From positions 1 through 45,935 of the forward strand of contig JAJVII010000027.1 in the NCBI GenBank assembly GCA_022072085.1: a stretch of 45,935 bases of DNA. Direction: 5' to 3'. This stretch comes from Phycisphaerae bacterium (GTDB lineage: Bacteria; Planctomycetota; Phycisphaerae; JAJVII01). Below, one piece after another: positions 17,106-24,255 of the stretch (its first letter is position 1; each line of letters opens with the position of its first letter). A program made the position numbers and the translations under genes. Below the pieces are notes generated by a model. It was not told where the DNA came from. It saw nothing but the letters and a program-made list of their open reading frames with translations, and did no database searches.

Positions 17106-18491
17106 ATGAGCGACACCCGCGACGACAGGCTGAGGGTGCTGGTGCTGGACGACGAGCCGACGCTCCGCACGCTGCTGGGCGACGAGCTGGCGGCCATGGG
17201 CCACGCGACGACCACCGCCGCCACCGCCGGCGAGGCCTTCGCCGCCATCGAGAAGGCCGCCTTCGACGTCGCCCTCATCGACCTGAACCTGCCCGACCAG
17301 GACGGCATGGAGGTCTTCCGCCGGCTCCGCGCCCAGCCCGGCGGCGCCCGGACCGAGGTCATCATCCTCACCGGCCACGGCACGATGGCCAGCGCCATCC
17401 AGGCCATCCGGCTGGGGGCGTTCGACTACCTCATCAAGCCGTGCAGCCTGCGCGAACTCCAGGTGCTGCTGGCCGAGATCCGCCGCCGCAAGCGCCGACC
17501 GGCCGCCTCGAGGCGCAGCCGTGCGGACCTCGGCCGACTCGTCGGCGACGCCGAGCCGATCCGCCGCGTCCGCGAGTTGATCGCCCGGGTTGCGCCGGCT
17601 GACTCCACCGTGCTGATCGTCGGGCCCACCGGCAGCGGCAAGGAATTGGTGGCCGAGCTGATCCACGCCAACAGTCGCCGGGCCGACCGGCCCTTTGTCG
17701 CGGTCAACGCGACGACCCTGCCGGCGCACCTGGCCGACAGCGAGCTGTTCGGCCACGTCCGCGGCGCGTTCACCGGCGCCGACCGCGACCACTCGGGCCT
17801 GATCGCGACGGCCGACGGCGGAACGCTGTTCCTCGACGAGATCGGCGACCTGCCGCCCGAGCTTCAGGGCAAGCTGCTGCGGTTCCTCGAGAGCGGCGAG
17901 ATCCGCGCGGTCGGTTCGACCCAGCCGCGCCGGGCCGACGTGCGGGTGATCGCGGCGACGCACCGCGACCTGTCGGCGGCGATCGCGCGCGGCACGTTCC
18001 GCGAGGACCTGTTCTATCGGCTGAACCAGTTGCAGATCGAGACCGCGCCGCTGTCGGCGATGCCCGAGTCGATCGTCGCGCTGGCTGAGCAGTTCCTGGA
18101 GCGAGCCAACGCGTCGGACGAGGGCCCGCCGCGGCGGTTCGCCCCGGCGACGCTGGAGACGATGGCCGGCTACAGTTGGCCGGGCAACGTGCGCGAGCTG
18201 ATCAACGCGGTCGGCCGGGCGCGGATCATGGCGTCGGGCGCGGAGATCCGGCCGGGCGACCTGCCCGAGCAGGTCCGCCGCGGCGCGGGCGGCGAGTCGA
18301 CCGGCCCGCGAGCCACAGCCGACGCGGGCTCGCCCGCGCTGCCGTCGCTGGCCGAGGTCGAGCGCGAGCACATCCGCCGCGTGCTGGCGGCCTGCGAGGG
18401 CAACAAGACCGCGGCAGCCCGGACGCTGGGCATCAGCCTGCGGACGCTCTACTACAAGCTGGCCGAGATGAAAGAGGAACAGGACGCATGA
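17106..18491 (+). CDS. Sigma54-dependent NtrC-family response regulator
   Basis: A 461-residue protein with three domains. The receiver domain (about 10-125) has the phosphorylation site D59 in LIDLNLPDQDG and the conserved lysine in YLIKPCS. The AAA+ domain has Walker A VGPTGSGKE, the sigma54-contacting GAFTGA loop in HVRGAFTGADRD, Walker B GGTLFLDEIGDLP and the arginine-finger region. The C-terminal Fis-type helix-turn-helix is ACEGNKTAAARTLGISLRT. It would activate sigma54 promoters when phosphorylated, most likely by the kinase at 13922. The start was set at the ATG directly before the receiver domain. The stop overlaps the next gene (ATGA), coupling it to a small membrane protein. Confidence 0.93.
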   Translation: MSDTRDDRLRVLVLDDEPTLRTLLGDELAAMGHATTTAATAGEAFAAIEKAAFDVALIDLNLPDQDGMEVFRRLRAQPGGARTEVIILTGHGTMASAIQAIRLGAFDYLIKPCSLRELQVLLAEIRRRKRRPAASRRSRADLGRLVGDAEPIRRVRELIARVAPADSTVLIVGPTGSGKELVAELIHANSRRADRPFVAVNATTLPAHLADSELFGHVRGAFTGADRDHSGLIATADGGTLFLDEIGDLPPELQGKLLRFLESGEIRAVGSTQPRRADVRVIAATHRDLSAAIARGTFREDLFYRLNQLQIETAPLSAMPESIVALAEQFLERANASDEGPPRRFAPATLETMAGYSWPGNVRELINAVGRARIMASGAEIRPGDLPEQVRRGAGGESTGPRATADAGSPALPSLAEVEREHIRRVLAACEGNKTAAARTLGISLRTLYYKLAEMKEEQDA

Positions 18492-19111
18492 ACGAGCCGC
18501 TGCCGTCGCCGGGCGCCCGCACGCTGCACCTGCTGTCGCTGGGCCTGCTGCTGGGCGTGGCCGTCGGCGTCATCCTCTGCGTGGTGACAACGTTCGTCGG
18601 GGCGATGTCCGGGCTGGAGGGCGTCGCCCGGCAGGCCGCGCGCCTGCACGCCGGCTTCTACACCGGCCAGATGTTCGTCGTGCTCGACCGCGTGGGGATG
18701 GTCCTGCTGGGGGCAGCCTGGCTGACGGGCGGGTGGACGTGGTCGACCAATCGCCCGGGGCGCGGGTCGCTCGCGTTCCGCGTGGCGCTGCTGGTGCTGG
18801 TGAGCCTGTCGATGGGGGTGCTGGCGTTCTACCTGACGCCGCGGATCGTGGGCCTGCTGGCTGAGGCGACGCCGGCCCCGGACGATGCGGCCCGTCTGGC
18901 GATGGACCGGCTGCACCCTCTGGCGACGGGCCTGTGGTATTTCAACCTCATTTCGCTGCTGGTTCTCTTTCTGGGCGAGGGCCTCAGCCGCCCGGTTCCC
19001 GGCGGCGCCTCAGCCAACCCGGAGGTCCCGCCGGCGCCCGGGCCGATCAGCCCCAACGCGAGCGGAGAGCTGTCGAGTCTGCCCCCGGGTTCTGCCGATA
19101 AGCAGAGATGA
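18488..19111 (+). CDS. DUF4149/TMEM205-like four-helix membrane protein
   Basis: A 207-residue protein with four predicted membrane helices (about 14-40, 63-82, 97-116 and 140-160) and a proline-rich cytoplasmic or periplasmic tail. The final helix begins with MDRLHPLATGLWYFNLISLL, resembling the F-x-x-L-H-x-x-S-x-x-x-N-L signature of DUF4149 proteins; FVVLDRVGMVLLGAAW before helix 2 also fits. The role of the family is not established. Its ATG overlaps the stop of the NtrC-type regulator, so it may be part of the same signalling unit. Confidence 0.6.
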   Translation: MNEPLPSPGARTLHLLSLGLLLGVAVGVILCVVTTFVGAMSGLEGVARQAARLHAGFYTGQMFVVLDRVGMVLLGAAWLTGGWTWSTNRPGRGSLAFRVALLVLVSLSMGVLAFYLTPRIVGLLAEATPAPDDAARLAMDRLHPLATGLWYFNLISLLVLFLGEGLSRPVPGGASANPEVPPAPGPISPNASGELSSLPPGSADKQR

Positions 19112-19492
19112 CCGCTGACGGGTCGTAGCGGCCGTGGCATCCTTGATGCGGCGATGGGCCGGCCCGCTGGGCGCATTCGGCCGGCGTACACAACGGCGGC
19201 GCCGAAGCGCGTCTTCTCGGAAATCTGGACTTCCATGAGAGACCAACAACGGGCATAGTCCGGTCCAGCCGGCTTGTCGAGCCGACCACCCGGCAGCCGA
19301 ATCTTCATCTTCTGAAGCTGCCCAATCCCGGCAGGTCCGGGCGGGTCTCCGCCGGGTCACCATCGCCGGCGACGCTGGGGCTGCTGGTGCTGTGCGGCGT
19401 GGGTCTGATGGGCGGCGCCTTCCGCCGCCGAATCGCAGAACCCTTGGCCGTTGACATGCGGAGCCGGACGGATCCGCTATCGCGACTTGTCG
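19112..19492. other. Gap with no confident gene; possible degraded PEP-CTERM-like tail
   Basis: No complete gene is supported. On the plus strand at 19357-19431 the frame reads SPSPATLGLLVLCGVGLMGG and then AFRRR, which has the pattern of a PEP-CTERM sorting tail (P-x-A-T, hydrophobic helix, arginines). It has no upstream start in frame with a recognisable domain and no prompt stop after the arginines, so at best it is a remnant. Confidence 0.3.
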
Positions 19493-20650
19493 TCATCGGG
19501 CCGGTGATGACAGGGCGGGGCGGATCATGCCTCCGGCCAGATCGGCTGGCGTGTTCGCGTCGGCCCAGGCATCTGCCAGACTCGGCGGCGGGGGGATGAC
19601 CCGGGCTTTCGGGTGCTCGCTCACCCGCCGCAAGGCTGACCGGCCGCGCCTGGCCAGTTCCTCGATGATCGGGCGGGCGCGGAAATCGTAGTGAGCCAGC
19701 AGTGGCTCGACGTGACCGTCGGCCGCCTGCGGCACGGTGGCCCAGACCCCCGGCTCCCGCGTCGACAGCAGCCACTCCACGGCCGATGGCGAAAGGTCCG
19801 GGTGATCGCAGGCCACGACCAGCCAGGACGACCGCGGAGCCCAGCGCATCGCCGCCAGCACGCCGGCCATGGGCCCCGCCACTCCCGGTGCGTCGGGCAG
19901 CCGCGGCAGATGTGCGTGCGACTGCGGCAGGTCGCCCCGGCCGACAATGACCACCTCACACGCCAGCGGCCGGAGGACATCAACGGTGCGGGCCAGCCAA
20001 GTCCTCCCGTCCCGCTCGATCAGGTGCTTCGGCCGACCCATTCGAGAGCTTTGCCCGCCGATCAGCACGCACGCCCGGACCGGAGCGGCCAACCAACGCC
20101 GCCTCAGCCAATCATCCAGCAGGCACAGCAGGGCTGCCGGCCGATCCGTATCGCGAGCCAACGTCGCAATGACGCCGCTCACGCCGATCGGCGGCGGGTC
20201 GCCTTCCGGACCGACCAGCCAGACCTTCTCGATGGGCGTGCCCTTGTGGCCTTCGACGAGAACCAGGTCGTGGCGATCGCAAAGTTCGACGAGCGCGGCG
20301 TGAAGGGGCGGCGATCCGTCTGAATGCGAGCGAAGAACCTGCTGGCCGGGCCCCTGGAGCAGAACGTCCGCCCCTGCGCGGAAGAAGCGGTCGCTGTCCT
20401 TGCCCGCGCGATCGATGTCGATGCCGTGGGCGTCGTGCTTGACGACAGTCACGCGCAGGCCGCGGACGCGAAGGGCGGGCAGGACGGCTTCTATCAGCGT
20501 GGTCTTGCCGGCGCCGCTGAATCCGCAGACGCCCAGGACCGGGAGGTCATCCAGCATCGCTCGTTTCCTTTGCGGGGACCGTGACAGGCTCGGCTGCGGG
20601 TTGGCCGCTGTCTCATGGCCAGTGTCGGGCCCCAGGCCATCGAGGATCAT
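19493..20650 (-). CDS. MobB-MobA fusion, molybdopterin guanine dinucleotide synthesis
   Basis: A 385-residue fusion. The N-terminal half is MobB: GVCGFSGAGKTTLIEAVLPA (P-loop), VTVVKHDAHGIDIDRAGKDS and LVEGHKGTPIEKV. The C-terminal half is MobA, the guanylyltransferase that attaches GMP to molybdopterin: VLIGGQSSRMGRPKHLI, VIVGRGDLP, GVAGPMAGVLAAMRWA and WLVVACDHPDLSP. It would supply the bis-MGD cofactor to the molybdoenzyme of the same operon. The start at 20650 has an excellent GGAGG 7 bases upstream, overlapping the end of moaA; an alternative at 20557 (MLDDLPVLGV) also has GGAAA upstream and would remove 31 uncharacteristic residues. It is the last gene of the operon. Confidence 0.88.
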   Translation of the reverse strand: MILDGLGPDTGHETAANPQPSLSRSPQRKRAMLDDLPVLGVCGFSGAGKTTLIEAVLPALRVRGLRVTVVKHDAHGIDIDRAGKDSDRFFRAGADVLLQGPGQQVLRSHSDGSPPLHAALVELCDRHDLVLVEGHKGTPIEKVWLVGPEGDPPPIGVSGVIATLARDTDRPAALLCLLDDWLRRRWLAAPVRACVLIGGQSSRMGRPKHLIERDGRTWLARTVDVLRPLACEVVIVGRGDLPQSHAHLPRLPDAPGVAGPMAGVLAAMRWAPRSSWLVVACDHPDLSPSAVEWLLSTREPGVWATVPQAADGHVEPLLAHYDFRARPIIEELARRGRSALRRVSEHPKARVIPPPPSLADAWADANTPADLAGGMIRPALSSPAR

Positions 20651-20652
20651 GG

Positions 20653-21627
20653 TCAGCCTCCGATCTGTGTCATGATGCCAGGCCCTGCCGACGCGTGGAC
20701 GGGGGCCTTGGCGGCCATGGCCCTGGACAGCAGTTCATCGAGCAAGTCGCCGTCGAAGCGTGGGCGAAGGGAGGCCAGCAGCGAGCCGGCCGGTGGGCCC
20801 ATCAGGCACGGCTGGATCGTTCCGCTGCTGCCGATGCGAAGCCGATCGCACATGGCGCAGAATGGACAACTCATGGCGGCGATCAGGCCTACGGTGGCCG
20901 AGCGACCGTCGTCGAGCACGACGCGGAACCGCCGGGCGGACTCGCTGCCTCGTGCCAGCGCGTGCCATGAGACGACGGCGGGCGCCAGCCGGCGGCGAAT
21001 CTCGTCGGCGGCGACGTGGCACCGCGACCAACGGGCGGCCTGCGGCCCCATGGGCATCAGCTCGATGAACCGAATCTCGACATCGCGGTCGGCGGCGAAA
21101 CGCAGCAGGCGGCACAAGTCCTGCCGCGGCTGGTGCGGCTGATCCATGACAACGGTGTTGATCTTGAGCGGCGAGAGGCCTGCGGCGATGGCCGCGTCGA
21201 TGCCCGCGGCCACACGCGCGACGCCGTCCATGCCGGTCACCTGGCGGAATTGGGCGCGGTCCAGGGAGTCGAGGCTGACGTTGACGCGCCGCAGCCCGGC
21301 GCGGGCGTAGGCCTGCGCCTGCGAGGCAAGCGTCAGGCCGTGGGTCGTCATGGCCAGATCGGCCAGCCCCAGCCCCGCCAGCCGCCGGATGACGGACAGG
21401 AGTTCCGGCCGTGACGTCGGGTCGCCGCCGGTCAGCCGGACCTTGCGCAGTCCATGACGAGTGACGAGGTGGCCGACAAGCAGCTCGATTTCGTCGGCTG
21501 TCAGCAGGGGGCCGCCGGCCGGGCGGGCGTGGCCGACCGGTCGACAATAGACGCACCGCATCGGGCAGTCCGGCGTCAGCGAGAGCCGAAGGTAGCGGAC
21601 GATCCGGCCTGTTGCATCGGCGAGCAT
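20653..21627 (-). CDS. moaA: GTP 3',8-cyclase MoaA
   Basis: A 324-residue radical SAM enzyme, the usual length. The N-terminal cluster motif is CPMRCVYC (C21, C25, C28), followed by VRLTGGDPTSRPEL, which fits the SAM and GTP region. The second cluster is given by the three C-terminal cysteines in CPFCAMCDRLR and GTIQPCL. The protein ends in the conserved Gly-Gly needed for activity. It catalyses the first step of molybdopterin synthesis, converting GTP to 3',8-cyclo-GTP. The start shares a base with the TorD-like stop (TGATG). Within this window the partner MoaC and the MoaD/E and MoeA genes are absent, so they must be elsewhere. Confidence 0.93.
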   Translation of the reverse strand: MLADATGRIVRYLRLSLTPDCPMRCVYCRPVGHARPAGGPLLTADEIELLVGHLVTRHGLRKVRLTGGDPTSRPELLSVIRRLAGLGLADLAMTTHGLTLASQAQAYARAGLRRVNVSLDSLDRAQFRQVTGMDGVARVAAGIDAAIAAGLSPLKINTVVMDQPHQPRQDLCRLLRFAADRDVEIRFIELMPMGPQAARWSRCHVAADEIRRRLAPAVVSWHALARGSESARRFRVVLDDGRSATVGLIAAMSCPFCAMCDRLRIGSSGTIQPCLMGPPAGSLLASLRPRFDGDLLDELLSRAMAAKAPVHASAGPGIMTQIGG

Positions 21628-22313
21628 CAGGCGCGCTCCTCAAGGCGGGCGATCATCCCCTCGGTCAGTTCGAGGTCCTGGGCGGTGGCGGCGGCGGCCA
21701 GTTGCAGCAGCGCGACGTAGACGGGCGGCTGGTTCTTCTCGGCCGCCCGGGCGGCCGCCAGGGGCGTCCACCGCCCGACGTGCCGGGCGAGGAAGTCACG
21801 GCGGGCGAACAGCACGGACGCGTCGTCGTTGCGCGGCCCGGCCGACTCGTCCGCATCCGGCGACGCGCCCCGGGCGAGCAGCTCATCCAGCCGCGCCAGG
21901 AACGCCAGCTCGTTGAGCAGGTGATCGGGCGGCTGGCCGTTGCCCGGCGCGGTGACCACGCCAAAGCGGCGATAGATGAGCACGTGCTCATGGATGATCC
22001 GCGGCGGCGGCTCGGTGCGGTGGTAGTGGCTGGCCAGCAGCACGACCGGCGGCGCGGGCAGACCGACCTCGAAGGCGGCGATGTAGCGGGCCTCGTGGTC
22101 GGCGTAGCCGGCAGGGAACAGTTCGCCGGTCGGGGGGGAAACGGCGAACTGCGTGCACAGGTTCGTCAGCGCGACAGCGAATTCCGGATCGACCAGCCAT
22201 TGATGCTGCGGGTGCGTGGGCTGGTCCAGGGCGTCGATCAGAAATCGGTAGACCGAAGATCGAGCGTCGGCCAGCGCCGGAATGTCCGCCGGATTGATCA
22301 GCGTGGCTTTCAT
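21627..22313 (-). CDS. TorD/DmsD/NarJ-family molybdoenzyme chaperone
   Basis: A 228-residue, mostly helical protein. The family signatures are YADHEARYIAAFEVG, ASHYHRTEPP, and EHVLIYRRFGV followed by PPDHLLNELAFLARL, matching the (E)PxDHLxxELxFL pattern of TorD-like chaperones. These cytoplasmic proteins bind the Tat signal or the apo-form of molybdoenzyme catalytic subunits and hold them until cofactor insertion. Here the client is almost surely the alpha subunit at 24256. It overlaps the gamma subunit gene (ATGA) and the moaA gene (TGATG). A low-complexity insert (about residues 150-165) precedes the last helices. Confidence 0.88.
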   Translation of the reverse strand: MKATLINPADIPALADARSSVYRFLIDALDQPTHPQHQWLVDPEFAVALTNLCTQFAVSPPTGELFPAGYADHEARYIAAFEVGLPAPPVVLLASHYHRTEPPPRIIHEHVLIYRRFGVVTAPGNGQPPDHLLNELAFLARLDELLARGASPDADESAGPRNDDASVLFARRDFLARHVGRWTPLAAARAAEKNQPPVYVALLQLAAAATAQDLELTEGMIARLEERA

Positions 22314-23161
22314 TGGCTCAGCATATACCAGATGGAGAAGAACTTCAGCCCGTCCCGATCCTGGCCGGCCCCGTCCCAGACGGCGAAAGCCAATGGATAG
22401 CCGGCCGGCTGATTGGGCAGTTGCAGTGTCAGTCGCCAGTGGCCGTCGGCGTACACGGCGCGGTGGGCCAGCACGAAGCCGGAAACGGGCTGGGGCGTGG
22501 CTCGGCCGGCCGCCGACATCAGTGCGGCGCCGTGGGCTGCGTGCCAGGCATAGAGACTGACGGAGTTCTCGGCGTCGCCCATCATCAGCGAGGGGAAGGC
22601 CGGCCTGGTCCAGTCATCCGGCACCATGACGGCTGCGGCGTCGGCGAAGGTGGCCGTGGCCGCGGTCGGGCGATGGTAGAGCCGTGCGGGGTCGCCGCCC
22701 TCGCCGGTCTTGGCCGGGGGCGGCTGAGGGGCGTCGCGGGTGGCGTCGGTCCAGTCGAGGAGGAGGTAGAGCCGATCAGCCGAACGGATTGCGCGGACCG
22801 TGAGATGGGGGATCGGCCGCTGCCATGCCGGCTGCTCGGTGCCGTAGATGCGCGGCGACCTGTTGAGCAGGATGTCGGTGGGCGTCGCGCGGACCCAGAG
22901 GTCAGCCGCAGGGTCCAGCAGCGTCTCGGGCAGGTCCGACACCTCGGCCGTGCGAATCCTCAGGTTGGCCGCCGGCGGCAGCGTGTGCGCGGGCGGCGGG
23001 TTGCTCTTTCCGGGGGAAGACGAGTCGATGGCAGGGCCCGGGACCGGCGGAGCAAGGCGGTCGGCCGGTCGCGTCTGGGCTACGGCCAGTGCCGCCAGCG
23101 CGGCGACGGCAAGCGGAATCGAGTACCGCAGAAGGGGCGGGATGCAGCGAATCCGGTTCAT
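22310..23161 (-). CDS. Heme-b gamma subunit of the molybdoenzyme (ethylbenzene-dehydrogenase-like)
   Basis: A 283-residue secreted protein with a Sec-type signal (LLRYSIPLAVAALAALAVAQ). The fold is that of the EB_dh heme-binding family: ADLWVRATPTDILLN, LTVRAIRSADRLYLLLDWTD, AAAVMVPDDW and FPSLMMGDAENSVSLYAWHA. The methionine of the last motif is the probable axial heme ligand, as in EbdC, where heme b is held by Met and Lys. In SerC, ClrC, DdhC and EbdC this subunit connects the Fe-S subunit to a c-type cytochrome. That fits this operon, which encodes a cytochrome c and no NarI-like membrane subunit. The gene overlaps its neighbours at both ends by ATGA. Confidence 0.85.
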   Translation of the reverse strand: MNRIRCIPPLLRYSIPLAVAALAALAVAQTRPADRLAPPVPGPAIDSSSPGKSNPPPAHTLPPAANLRIRTAEVSDLPETLLDPAADLWVRATPTDILLNRSPRIYGTEQPAWQRPIPHLTVRAIRSADRLYLLLDWTDATRDAPQPPPAKTGEGGDPARLYHRPTAATATFADAAAVMVPDDWTRPAFPSLMMGDAENSVSLYAWHAAHGAALMSAAGRATPQPVSGFVLAHRAVYADGHWRLTLQLPNQPAGYPLAFAVWDGAGQDRDGLKFFSIWYMLSQ

Positions 23162-24234
23162 TTGTTCAGCCCTCCGATCTGAACGAGCTGCTGGGGTGGG
23201 CTGTTCTGGAAGGGGTCCAGGCCCTTCGATTTCGTGTTCACGAGGCGGTAGCGGACGTCGGCGTCCCGCCCGATGAGCAGATCGAGAATCTCGCTTCGGC
23301 CGCCGGCCTGCACGGTGCGCAGCTCAGCCTCCAGGCGGGTCATCACGTCGACCACGCCGGGGCCGAAGAGATACTTCAGATAGTCCATCGGGATCCGCGG
23401 ATCGTCGATGATGCTGCGTCCGGCGCCGTAATTCCCGCGGCGCGGCGGGTTGAAGGGCGGCACATAGTAGACGTTCGGGCCTGTGCCGCGCTCCGGGAAC
23501 AGCCCCAGCGCGACCTTGTGCGTGAGCACCAGCTTGTGCACGGGCGACTCGGCGTCATCCAGGATGCCCACGAATCGCAGCCGTCCCGGGCACTGGGAGG
23601 CGCAGGCGTTCACCTTGCCCTTCTCGACGCGCGGATAGCAGAAGATGCACTTCTGGCTGACGCCGAGCTGCTCGTTGAAGTAGATCTTCTTGTAGGGGCA
23701 CGCGGCGATGCAGTGCCGGTAGCCGCGGCAGCGCGTCTGGTCGATCAGGACAATGCCGTCCTCCCTGCGCTTGTAGATGGCCTTTCGCGTGCAGGCCTCC
23801 AGGCAGGCCGGGTGAGTGCAATGGTTGCAGATCCGGGGCAGGTAGAAGAAGTGCGGCTCGCCGCGGTCGGCGCCGCCCTGGTCCTCGTCCCAGTTGGGTC
23901 CCCAGTCGAGCCTGGGGTCGTTCGGCTGGACGGTCCGCTTGCCGCCCTTGAAGAGGCGGTCCTCGTAGTTGTATTCCCAGGCCTTGCCGTAGTCGTCGGC
24001 CTCGGGCAGCGGCGAGGGCGTCAGCCGGCCGTGACGGTCGAACCCGCCGGCGGCGGGCTTGAGGGTGTCGAAGTTGCGCGGGTAGCCGGCGCCGGGCCGG
24101 GTCTCCACGTTGTTCCAGTACATGTAGGCCATGCCGTCGTGGTCGGTCCACTGCTTCTTGCAGGCGATGGTGCAGGTCTGGCAGCCGAGACACTTGTTCA
24201 GGTCCATGACCATGGCGTATTGATGATCGGACAT
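23158..24234 (-). CDS. Four-cluster iron-sulfur beta subunit (NarH/Nxr/SerB-like)
   Basis: A 358-residue electron-transfer protein. It has four cysteine groups: CLGCQTCTIACKKQW (C15-C25), CNHCTHPACLEACTRKAIY, CRGYRHCIAACPYKKIY and CIFCYPRVEKG with CASQCPGRLRFVG. In the third group a tyrosine stands where a cysteine would complete a [4Fe-4S] site, which in NarH-type subunits (Trp there) gives a [3Fe-4S] cluster. MYWNNVETRPGAGYPRNF is typical of NarH/Nxr/type II relatives. It has no signal peptide and would be carried through the Tat system with the alpha subunit. It sits 21 bases after alpha and overlaps gamma. It carries electrons between the Mo site and heme b of gamma. Confidence 0.92.
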   Translation of the reverse strand: MSDHQYAMVMDLNKCLGCQTCTIACKKQWTDHDGMAYMYWNNVETRPGAGYPRNFDTLKPAAGGFDRHGRLTPSPLPEADDYGKAWEYNYEDRLFKGGKRTVQPNDPRLDWGPNWDEDQGGADRGEPHFFYLPRICNHCTHPACLEACTRKAIYKRREDGIVLIDQTRCRGYRHCIAACPYKKIYFNEQLGVSQKCIFCYPRVEKGKVNACASQCPGRLRFVGILDDAESPVHKLVLTHKVALGLFPERGTGPNVYYVPPFNPPRRGNYGAGRSIIDDPRIPMDYLKYLFGPGVVDVMTRLEAELRTVQAGGRSEILDLLIGRDADVRYRLVNTKSKGLDPFQNSPPQQLVQIGGLNK

Positions 24235-24255
24235 TGCGGTTCTCCTGCCGGCGGC

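Noticed and set aside
18829-19308. 159-residue minus-strand frame starting MKIRLPGGRLDK
   Set aside because: It overlaps the end of the DUF4149-like gene and has no domain or ribosome-binding site; kept as unsupported.
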